DNA from: a candidate division WWE3 bacterium
GTDB lineage: Bacteria; Patescibacteriota; WWE3; 2-01-FULL-39-13
NCBI GenBank assembly: GCA_027002375.1
Contig: JALWZX010000064.1
Location: 1 to 11,764, forward strand
Direction of reading: 5' to 3'
DNA length: 11,764 bases
Positions 1 to 5,301 of the stretch are shown piece by piece. Numbering within the stretch: position 1 is the first letter of the stretch; each line of letters begins with the position of its first letter. The notes under the pieces were generated by a model. The model had not been told where the DNA came from and did not search any database. It saw only the letters and a program-made list of their open reading frames with translations. The position numbers were made by a program, and so were the translations under genes.

Positions 1-62
1 TTACGTTCAGAAATGTGCGTACGATTTACATACTTGTTTTTTAGCTTCATTGCTTAGTATTC

Positions 63-81
63 TAGCACATACTATGTGCTA
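63..81. repeat. 19-nt perfect palindrome upstream of the P-loop gene
   Basis: TAGCACATA, one C, then TATGTGCTA: two perfect 9-base arms around a single centre base. It lies 26 bases before the first P-loop-encoding codons and contains an ATG (74-76) that runs into a TAA (80-82) after one codon. It could be an operator-type dyad or a small hairpin in a leader. Nothing else is recognisable in the first 62 bases. Confidence 0.6.
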
Positions 82-82
82 A

Positions 83-610
83 AGTACCCTAGACCCTATC
101 TTATTAATAACTGGTCCGGCAGCCGTTGGAAAGTCAACAGTTTCGGAATTATTAGCTACAAAGTTACAAAATACTGCAATAATAAATGTTGATTATGTTA
201 GGCATATGATAAGGAGTGGTCAAGTTAAACCATTTTTGAATACACATGAGTCAAAAAATCAAGTTACATTATCAGTACACAATGCATGTAGTTTAGCGAA
301 AAATTTTAACGATTTTAACTTTAACGTTATTATCGATGATATTGTCGCAAGTAAGGAAAAATTAGATTTGTATTTTAAATTGACTGGTGGATATAGGCTT
401 TTGGTATTTTTGCTGACTTGCGAATTGAAAGTCTTGGCTGAGAGAGATCTTGGTAGAGATTTGGTTGCACAACAAGGTAAAAGAGTGTCGCAGTTGCATG
501 ACAAATTCAGCAGTTTAGCTAACGAAACAAGGTGGAATGTTATAGATACTACAAATATAGACAAAAAAGAAACTGTAGATTTTATATTGAAGATAATCAA
601 CAAAAAATAA
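83..610 (+). CDS. P-loop kinase-like ATPase (AAA_33 / chloramphenicol phosphotransferase-like), start codon unclear
   Basis: Small nucleotide-binding protein of the P-loop kinase type; the substrate is unknown. The frame opens after a TAA at 80-82. It reads a hydrophobic strand and a full Walker A motif, GPAAVGKST, at 113-139, then an Asp-x-x-Arg-like segment near 191-200 (VDYVRHM). Further on come VIIDDI, placed as in chloramphenicol phosphotransferase-like kinases, and LAERDLGRD, which resembles an arginine-containing lid. No ATG, GTG or TTG occurs in frame between the TAA and codon 206, and starting at 206 would remove the P-loop. The gene therefore either starts at a rare codon (ATC at 98 or ATA at 107 would suit the protein) or has lost its start. 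The coordinates given are the open frame, not a proven start. It converges on the glycosylase gene with a 7-base gap. The kinase fold is well supported; the function is not. Confidence 0.65.
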   Translation, partial: STLDPILLITGPAAVGKSTVSELLATKLQNTAIINVDYVRHMIRSGQVKPFLNTHESKNQVTLSVHNACSLAKNFNDFNFNVIIDDIVASKEKLDLYFKLTGGYRLLVFLLTCELKVLAERDLGRDLVAQQGKRVSQLHDKFSSLANETRWNVIDTTNIDKKETVDFILKIINKK

Positions 611-617
611 TACCGAA

Positions 618-1646
618 TTAAGAATTAGCATTCCAAACATTTGTATTTATAAATTCAGTTTTATCTTTTCGCTCGTGGTAAAAAATCATTAAATTTATAA
701 GTGACGCGTAATTTCCAAAATATTCTTTTGCAAATTCAACTGATTCCTTTACAGTTGGAATTCTATTATTGAAATATATACTACCCAATGTTTTTCTTAC
801 CCATATATCTGCTGGAAATACATCGTTTTTATTAAAGCCATACATTAATATTAAATCAGCAACTTTTGGACCAATTCCTTTAAAGTTTAATAAATATTCT
901 CGAGCTTGATTGGTAGCTAATGAATCGATTGTATCTATATCTAGCTCTTTTGTAATTATATTTTGCGCCATATTTTTTATATATTTTGCCCTGTATCCGC
1001 ACCTGATTTTATTTTTTATAGATTCTATGTCATCATTAGCAATTTTATTTATGTTTGGGTAGGTATATATGCTTTCGTTGTCGATTTTAATTCTCTTTCC
1101 GTAATGTAAGAATAAATTCCTTTGCATTGTTTTTACCATTTTTACAGAGGTGTTTTGAGTTAATATGGATTCTATAATTCTATATTCGTTATTTATGTCA
1201 TTCATGATTCTAATTCCAAATGATGACTGATATATTTTCATTAGATACTTATCGTTTTTATATTTCTTAGAAAAGCCCTCAGAGATATCTACGTTTAAAG
1301 AGAATATTTGTTTTATTTTAGAAATTAACTCATTTTTATTATCGCCAAACTTAAAACCACGCACTTTAGTGCGTGGATGGAGTTGGTCAACAATAGTAAT
1401 TGGCGATAAGAAACCACGGGCTTTAGCCCGTGGAGTTTCATTTAGCTCAGATTGATCGAATTCTATAGTCAATTTATTTTTAGTGGGTTGTTTAAGTGTT
1501 ACTTTTGACCATATATTTTGTACTGGTATATAAGTAACCCATGAATTAGTAGATTCGTCTAAGAAAAATAAATCTGCAACACATTGTTCTGATTTTAAGG
1601 TTTTATCTAAAGAGAAGCTTTTGACTTTTATTCGAAGACTATTCAT
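618..1646 (-). CDS. OGG1-type 8-oxoguanine DNA glycosylase/AP lyase with in-frame hairpin insertion
   Basis: Base-excision repair enzyme of the HhH-GPD superfamily, expected to remove 8-oxoguanine and nick the abasic site. A helix-hairpin-helix lies at residues 253-268 (LLNFKGIGPKVADLIL). Lys261 sits at the position of the Schiff-base lysine and Asp280 (FPADIWVRK) at that of the catalytic aspartate. The upstream segment ESILTQNTSVKM matches the base-pocket helix region. The N-terminal domain is interrupted at about residues 70-104 by a peptide encoded by two DNA hairpins (PRAKARGF and HPRTKVRGF). Without it the protein would be about 307 residues, a usual length for the family, and SELN would join ELISKIKQIF cleanly. 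An extended -10 (TGCTAAAAT) lies 9 bases before the ATG, and no Shine-Dalgarno is seen. An AlkA-like specificity cannot be excluded. Confidence 0.85.
   Translation of the reverse strand: MNSLRIKVKSFSLDKTLKSEQCVADLFFLDESTNSWVTYIPVQNIWSKVTLKQPTKNKLTIEFDQSELNETPRAKARGFLSPITIVDQLHPRTKVRGFKFGDNKNELISKIKQIFSLNVDISEGFSKKYKNDKYLMKIYQSSFGIRIMNDINNEYRIIESILTQNTSVKMVKTMQRNLFLHYGKRIKIDNESIYTYPNINKIANDDIESIKNKIRCGYRAKYIKNMAQNIITKELDIDTIDSLATNQAREYLLNFKGIGPKVADLILMYGFNKNDVFPADIWVRKTLGSIYFNNRIPTVKESVEFAKEYFGNYASLINLMIFYHERKDKTEFINTNVWNANS
1333..1439 (-). repeat. Paired-hairpin element, copy A (in frame inside the glycosylase gene)
   Basis: Two hairpins 37 bases apart. At 1414-1433 CCACGGGC and GCCCGTGG flank a TTTA loop; at 1357-1376 CCACGCAC and GTGCGTGG flank a TTTA loop. 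Both stems are 8 perfect base pairs. TTATCGCCA (1339-1347) and TGGCGATAA (1401-1409) form a further 9-bp inverted repeat around the second hairpin. Both ends recur in copy B at 4441-4655 in the same relative order, including about 25 bases beyond the outer side of the second hairpin. The insertion adds about 35 codons without breaking the frame. The terminal-hairpin layout resembles IS200/IS605-derived elements or REP/RAYT units. No transposase is present here, so that link is inferred. Confidence 0.85.
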
Positions 1647-1739
1647 ATTATTTGAATTTTAGCATAGCATAAAATGAACATTATACTCAATGTAGCTTAG
1701 CGATAGTTAATCTATATTGGTCCAACGTAGTGAGGAAAT

Positions 1740-2144
1740 CTATGCGAAACTCGGGTCGATCTTTTTTCTCATATCGATGAAAATTGGTTCAGCTTTTACA
1801 TTAACTTTAGCCGTAGGACCATAAACGAGTTCGATTGTATCGCCAAGTTGTTTAGTTAACATTTGTTCCCATATTTCTGGTGATATGTTAGTGACAGGTA
1901 TAGTATCTACAATCAAACCCTTTACGACACCTGATTTTTCTTGTATGGCATATGGCAATTCATCACACCATGGCATTGCTTTTGTTATTCTCATTGCCAA
2001 AGGGGATATTGGGGCAATACATATGTACTGATTTTCATCACGCCATGGATTTAATGGATCTATCAATATAACTTGTGTGTATACATCTATGATGCTTTCA
2101 GTCACGCCTTCGAATGTCGGTTCCTGTAATGTATCTATGGACAT
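1740..2144 (-). CDS. Unrecognised 134-residue protein; start set by a leaderless promoter
   Basis: I do not recognise the family. The protein is acidic to neutral, without signal peptide or membrane segment. It contains ILIDPLNPWRDENQY, a conserved-looking IAPISPLAMRIT stretch, MPWCDELPY and a C-terminal beta-rich part ending KKIDPSFA. The composition looks like a folded cytoplasmic domain. A longer reading from ATG 2171 would add nine residues (MFKMAYNIF). However, those codons contain the consensus -35 and -10 of this gene's own promoter, and the -10 ends exactly 6 bases before the ATG at 2144. The shorter start is therefore chosen. It is divergent from serS and shares its promoter region, so a link to serine or translation is possible but only by position. 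Confidence 0.7.
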   Translation of the reverse strand: MSIDTLQEPTFEGVTESIIDVYTQVILIDPLNPWRDENQYICIAPISPLAMRITKAMPWCDELPYAIQEKSGVVKGLIVDTIPVTNISPEIWEQMLTKQLGDTIELVYGPTAKVNVKAEPIFIDMRKKIDPSFA

Positions 2145-2150
2145 AAATAT

Positions 2151-2178
2151 ATTATAGGCCATTTTGAACATGTGTCAA
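2151..2178 (-). promoter_or_regulatory. Consensus promoter of the 1740-2144 gene
   Basis: On the minus strand, TTGACA (2173-2178), a 16-base spacer and TATAAT (2151-2156), followed by 6 bases and the ATG at 2144. The expected transcription start is the A of that ATG, giving a leaderless mRNA. Both hexamers are perfect sigma-70 consensus. Confidence 0.85.
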
Positions 2179-2192
2179 AAATTTGTTATAAT
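2164..2192 (+). promoter_or_regulatory. Promoter of the T-box leader and serS
   Basis: TTGAAC (2164-2169), a 17-base spacer and TATAAT (2187-2192), giving a predicted start near 2199, at the beginning of the leader RNA. Its elements interleave with the divergent promoter: that promoter's -35 lies inside this spacer. Two polymerases could hardly bind at once. Confidence 0.8.
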
Positions 2193-2198
2193 CAAAAT

Positions 2199-2396
2199 GC
2201 GATGAAAAAGGGTAGCGCCTTTGGAGCATTTAGGGGAAGCATATGTAAATTAGTATGATTAACCTAAACGAGTTATGCACGAAACGCATATTCCACAAAG
2301 GGCTTGGTGCTTTTTACGGTATCAAGAATTGGAGTGGCACCGCGGTTTTGCTCAAACACGAGCAACCAAGAGTTTTTCTTGGTAATAATCGTCTCC
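2199..2396 (+). promoter_or_regulatory. T-box riboswitch (tRNA-Ser-sensing leader of serS)
   Basis: The antiterminator core is GGAG-TGGC-ACCGCGG (2331-2345), with GGAG able to pair with CTCC (2393-2396) in a CGTCTCC element, as in the family. The TGGC bulge would pair with a GCCA tRNA end, which matches the G discriminator base usual in bacterial tRNA-Ser and the serS gene downstream. Stem III is visible just before: CTTGGTGC (2303-2310) with GTATCAAG (2319-2326), 8 pairs including two G-T. Two small hairpins (2348-2365 and 2366-2382) fill the antiterminator loop. Stem I is short and I could not fold it confidently. One option is CCTTTG (2218-2223) with CAAAGG (2296-2301), which places a serine codon TCC (2292-2294) plus A beside the stem; AGT at 2271-2273 is an alternative specifier. 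No good T-tract terminator follows, so attenuation or translational control is undecided. Confidence 0.85.
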
Positions 2397-2514
2397 ATAT
2401 AAGTTATATATATTTAGCTCGATTGAGCAGATGCATTAATGTAGTGCACTGGTTTAGTTGTGTATTTGGTGGAATTCCACCTAAAATGCATTATTAGACT
2501 AAAACAAAACTTAT
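2397..2514 (+). other. Distal part of the serS leader
   Basis: Between the T-box core and the serS ATG. It holds a GCTC/GAGC hairpin (loop GATT, in the 2420-2435 area) and a 14-base perfect palindrome, GGTGGAATTCCACC, about 30-45 bases before the ATG. Its GGTG and CCAC parts are complementary to pieces of the T-box core (GTGGCACC), so it might be the partner in the tRNA-free state. No T-run follows it, and no Shine-Dalgarno precedes serS. Confidence 0.4.
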
Positions 2515-3789
2515 ATGTTAGATATTAAATTTATACGCGAAAACCCTGACGTTGTAAAAAACGCAATAAAAGTAAAGCAATTAGAGGGTACTGTAGACAT
2601 CGACGAATTATTGCAAGTTGATTCTGAGTTACAAAAAATCACAAAAGAGTTAGACGAGCTTAGAAGACAAAGAAACGAATTAGATAAAAAAATAAAATTT
2701 GAGAAAGATTTAGAGAAGAAAAAACCTTTTATTGAGGAAGCATCACAATTGAAGCCCAAAATAAATGAGACAGAAAATAAATACAAAGAATTAAAAGAAA
2801 AATTTGATGCTTTGATGCTTTGGGTTCCTAATGTGCCTGCTGATGATGTGCCAATAGGTGAAGATGAGTCGGGCAATGTAGAAATAAGAGTTGTAGGTGA
2901 GAAACCAGAGTTTGATTTTGAGCCTAAAACTCATGTAGATTTAATAGAGAATCTAAAACTTGCTGATACTAAAAGGGGTACTAAAATTGCCGGGTTTAGA
3001 GGTTACTTCGTGACAGGTAAAGGTGCTATTTTGGAACAAGCAATTTTGAGATATGCATATGATTTTATGGTAGAGCAGGGGTTTACTGCTATGAATGTTC
3101 CAGTTATGGTTAAGAAAGAGTGGCTTGTTGGTACTGGTTATTTTCCGTGGGGGCAAGAAGATCATTATAGCGTTGAAGATGATTTAGCTTTGGTCGGAAC
3201 TGCAGAAGTATCGCTAACTTCCTATTATGCAAATGAAGTATTAAAAGAAGAAGATTTACCAGTAAAATTAATGGGAATTTCACCATGTTTCAGAAGAGAG
3301 GTTGGTTCACATGGTAAAGACACAAGAGGAATTTTTAGAGTGCATTATTTTAATAAGGTTGAACAAGTTGTACTGCTACCTGCAAGTGAAGACTTAACAA
3401 GAGAGTGGCACGATAGAATGCTAGGTTATGCAGAGCAAATATTGCAGAATTTAAATTTGCCGTATCATGTTTTATTAATGTGTACCGGCGATATGGGTGC
3501 TGGTCAGAGAAAGAAATATGATATTGAAGTGTGGTTTTCGGGGCAGGGTAAATATAGGGAAACTCATTCTGATTCGTACTTTTTAGATTTTCAAGCAAGA
3601 AGGTTGAATATGAAATATGTAGATAAAGATGGAAATAAAAAATATGTTTATACATTAAATAATACTGTTGCTGCTACGCCAAGACTTTTAGCAGGGTTAA
3701 TTGAAAATTATCAGCAAAAAGATGGATCAGTTGTTGTTCCTGAAGTTTTAAGAAAGTATACAGGGTTTGACGTGATTGAACCTGAATAA
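2515..3789 (+). CDS. serS: Seryl-tRNA synthetase
   Basis: Cytoplasmic class II aminoacyl-tRNA synthetase that charges tRNA-Ser with serine; 424 residues, normal full length. The N-terminus begins MLDIKFIRENPD and continues into the tRNA-binding antiparallel coiled coil (about residues 28-100, rich in Lys, Glu and Leu). The serine-binding TAE motif is Thr229-Ala230-Glu231. Motif 2 is CFRREVGSHGKDTRGIFR with Arg260 and Glu262. Motif 3 contains Arg390 in AATPRLLAGLIENYQ, and the C-terminal DGSVVVPEVLRKYTGF is typical. The gene is controlled by the T-box leader upstream and ends in a strong hairpin terminator, so it appears to be a single-gene unit. There is no Shine-Dalgarno in front of the ATG. 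Confidence 0.97.
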   Translation: MLDIKFIRENPDVVKNAIKVKQLEGTVDIDELLQVDSELQKITKELDELRRQRNELDKKIKFEKDLEKKKPFIEEASQLKPKINETENKYKELKEKFDALMLWVPNVPADDVPIGEDESGNVEIRVVGEKPEFDFEPKTHVDLIENLKLADTKRGTKIAGFRGYFVTGKGAILEQAILRYAYDFMVEQGFTAMNVPVMVKKEWLVGTGYFPWGQEDHYSVEDDLALVGTAEVSLTSYYANEVLKEEDLPVKLMGISPCFRREVGSHGKDTRGIFRVHYFNKVEQVVLLPASEDLTREWHDRMLGYAEQILQNLNLPYHVLLMCTGDMGAGQRKKYDIEVWFSGQGKYRETHSDSYFLDFQARRLNMKYVDKDGNKKYVYTLNNTVAATPRLLAGLIENYQQKDGSVVVPEVLRKYTGFDVIEPE

Positions 3790-3846
3790 ATTTGTACGTG
3801 AAAGTGAGTTCGGTGTTTGTAAAGTGAGCGATTAAGGTTTTTATGT

Positions 3847-3892
3847 GGGGGAAGTGAATGAAATTCACTTCCCCCTTGCTGTTTTCTTATTG
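3847..3892 (+). terminator. Intrinsic terminator after serS
   Basis: A perfect 13-bp stem: GGGGGAAGTGAAT (3847-3859) and ATTCACTTCCCCC (3863-3875) around a GAA loop. An interrupted T-rich stretch (TTGCTGTTTTC) follows. It separates serS from the PAP2 gene, which has its own promoter. Confidence 0.8.
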
Positions 3893-3917
3893 TTCCAACC
3901 AATAATTTTGTTAAACT
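3890..3917 (+). promoter_or_regulatory. Leaderless promoter of the PAP2 phosphatase gene
   Basis: TTGTTC (3890-3895), a 16-base spacer and TAAACT (3912-3917), then exactly 6 bases to the ATG at 3924. The predicted start site is the A of the start codon. Confidence 0.65.
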
Positions 3918-3923
3918 AAAGAT

Positions 3924-4442
3924 ATGATCCAGCCAAATTTTTATGATTTTATAGATAATTTTGCTATATTTATATATGTTTTTATTGTCGGTGTTCTAAT
4001 CTACAAAAGATTTAGAAACAAATTTTTGGATTATGTTGGTATTTTAGTTTTGAGTTCAGCAATATCAGAAGGTCTAAAATATATTATAGCAAAACCTAGA
4101 CCTGCATTAGGCATAGAAAAAGGCTTTGAAGGCGCTAGTTTTCCATCTACGCATTCTACAATTGTTTTTACTGCTTTTTTCTTCTTTCTATTTGCTTGTC
4201 ATAGTATGTCTTTTATTAAAAGCAGAAGGGAAGGGGTTAAAAGTACTCATTCGAGTAGGGTAGAGGTATCTGAAAATATATTTGTCATAGTTTTATTATT
4301 TTTAGGTGCGCTAACGGTTGGTGCATTAAGAATACTAGTTGGAGCACATTATCCAGTTGATGTATTAGCAGGTGCAGTATTAGGTTTTCTAATTTCTTTG
4401 CCTTTTAGATATTACGACATCACAATTCATAAGGTTAAATGA
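3924..4442 (+). CDS. PAP2-family membrane phosphatase (undecaprenyl-diphosphate or lipid phosphatase)
   Basis: Integral membrane phosphatase of the PAP2 / vanadium-haloperoxidase type, acting on a lipid phosphate such as undecaprenyl diphosphate or phosphatidic acid; the substrate cannot be read from the sequence. All three motifs are present. Motif 1 is Lys52-x6-Arg59-Pro60 (KYIIAKPRP). Motif 2 is PSTH with His77. Motif 3 is Arg136-x5-His142-x3-Asp146 (RILVGAHYPVD). Membrane segments lie at about 11-27, 35-48, 79-93, 118-135 and 145-160. A polar, charged loop of about 25 residues (95-118) separates motifs 2 and 3. At 172 residues it is a compact member of the family. It starts at a leaderless-type ATG and ends in TGA at the left edge of hairpin element copy B. 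Confidence 0.9.
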   Translation: MIQPNFYDFIDNFAIFIYVFIVGVLIYKRFRNKFLDYVGILVLSSAISEGLKYIIAKPRPALGIEKGFEGASFPSTHSTIVFTAFFFFLFACHSMSFIKSRREGVKSTHSSRVEVSENIFVIVLLFLGALTVGALRILVGAHYPVDVLAGAVLGFLISLPFRYYDITIHKVK

Positions 4443-4655
4443 AACTCTACGGGCTGAAGCCCGTGGTTTCTTATGATGACAGATTCAAAACAAAATTTCT
4501 TTGAAACTAAATATAAAAGTCCTAGAAATTATATTGAATATCATCACAGGATATCACTGATTTACATCAGTGATAAATGATCGCTAGTTATTATATAGAC
4601 TAACTACATCCACGCACTAAAGTGCGTGGTTTTAAGTTTGGTGAGAATAAAATTA
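4441..4655 (+). repeat. Paired-hairpin element, copy B (intergenic, longer interior)
   Basis: The left hairpin is TACGGGC (4448-4454), loop TGAA, GCCCGTG (4459-4465), flanked by GAAAC and GTTTC. The right hairpin is CCACGCAC (4610-4617), loop TAAA, GTGCGTGG (4622-4629). Both ends match copy A: TAAATGAAACTC before the left stem, TTTCTTAT after it, and TTTTAAGTTTGG followed by GA and AATAAAA beyond the right one. The interior is about 140 bases rather than 37. It contains a third perfect hairpin, TATCACTGAT / ATCAGTGATA (4552-4575, loop TTAC), and a 35-codon open frame (4473-4580). The element touches the stop codon of the PAP2 gene. Confidence 0.85.
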
Positions 4656-4805
4656 CATCATCTTGTTTTGAGGTTTAATAGTCTATATATTTTTCGCGAA
4701 TTATGTGTTGGGACATTTAATATTTTCTATTTAGCGATTAGTTAATTAATGCTTGAAGTATTTGCTACTGATTCCTAAAAATTTTTATGATACACTTTAC
4801 TTACT
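4656..4805 (+). promoter_or_regulatory. Spacer with a promoter for the small membrane protein gene
   Basis: The first 100 bases are AT-rich and hold nothing I recognise. Near the end, TTGCTA (4762-4767), an 18-base spacer and TATGAT (4786-4791) make a plausible promoter. The predicted start lies near 4798, leaving a leader of only about 8 bases before the ATG at 4806 and no room for a Shine-Dalgarno. Confidence 0.5.
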
Positions 4806-5093
4806 ATGGATAAAAATCTATTAAAAGCTTTGGGATTGTTATTTGTTTTAGTTGCAATTGTTGGCGTATTTTTATACTTTTCTGTTAACGCAGTAAACGA
4901 GTCAAAGAGTGTTACTCAAGAAGAGTGTATTAAAAAGGTGCAACAACAATATAATATAACTGATGAGCAACTGAATCAAATGAAAGCAGAAAGTACAGAT
5001 GGTATAATTGCGGTTCCACCTGAGGCAATAGAGGCATATAAGAGTTGTGTTAATAATAACAAAATGATTGAGCCTCCAACGACTAAGAATTAA
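4806..5093 (+). CDS. Small membrane-anchored protein, function unknown
   Basis: 95 residues, family not recognised. The N-terminus is MDKNLLKALG followed by one hydrophobic helix (about residues 8-29, LLFVLVAIVGVFLYFSV). The rest is a short, polar, presumably extracytoplasmic domain. That part has two cysteines (41 and 79) that could form a disulfide if exported, a Gln/Asn-rich middle (KKVQQQYNITDEQLNQMK) and a Pro/Thr-rich tail. No lipobox or clear signal-peptidase site follows the helix, so an uncleaved anchor is likelier than secretion. It has its own promoter and lies 208 bases before secA; no functional link is implied. The coding status rests on the clean promoter and the membrane-helix-plus-domain layout. 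Confidence 0.65.
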   Translation: MDKNLLKALGLLFVLVAIVGVFLYFSVNAVNESKSVTQEECIKKVQQQYNITDEQLNQMKAESTDGIIAVPPEAIEAYKSCVNNNKMIEPPTTKN

Positions 5094-5111
5094 CATAGCG
5101 AAGCTTTCGGT

Positions 5112-5148
5112 TAAAGACTAGTCTTTATATGCTTATACTCTACAGAGT
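5112..5148. repeat. Two tandem dyads between the small membrane protein and secA
   Basis: A 16-base perfect palindrome TAAAGACTAGTCTTTA (5112-5127) is followed 9 bases later by ACTCTACAGAGT (5137-5148). They may mark an RNA 3' end or operator sites. Neither has a following T-run. The rest of the 208-base gap is AT-rich without further recognisable content apart from the secA promoter. Confidence 0.45.
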
Positions 5149-5240
5149 TTGGAGATTGTTTATTCATGATGCAGAATGATGACTTTAGTTGCTATAGTAA
5201 TTGATATATTTTCCAAAGATAATATAATGATTAAGCTAAG

Positions 5241-5283
5241 TTGAACAGTATCGTGTTAATGATAGAATGCAGTTTTTTGCATT
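5241..5283 (+). promoter_or_regulatory. secA promoter and leader hairpin
   Basis: TTGAAC (5241-5246), a 16-base spacer and TAGAAT (5263-5268) predict a start near 5275 and a leader of about 27 bases. AATGCA (5266-5271) and TGCATT (5278-5283) flank a GTTTTT loop; the hairpin overlaps the -10 and the start site, so only half of it would be in the RNA. No SecM-like arrest ORF is evident in this gap. Confidence 0.55.
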
Positions 5284-5301
5284 GTATCAATATGAATAAT
5301 T

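Noticed and set aside
2255..2497. 80-codon open frame upstream of serS
   Set aside because: It lies across the T-box core and its hairpins. The sequence is explained by RNA structure, and the peptide has no recognisable features.
3847..3875. serS terminator hairpin as a further copy of the paired-hairpin element
   Set aside because: It has a GAA-type loop like the elements, but it is single, lacks the flanking words and sits where a terminator is expected.
4244..4257. Small palindrome TACTC-ATTC-GAGTA inside the polar loop of the PAP2 gene
   Set aside because: Only 5 base pairs and no second copy in the window. It could be another inserted element, but chance is as likely.
5094..5301. SecM-like regulatory arrest peptide upstream of secA
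   Set aside because: No plausible short ORF with a signal-like helix lies in this gap. The neighbouring 95-residue protein has a membrane helix but no arrest-type C-terminus and has 208 bases between it and secA.
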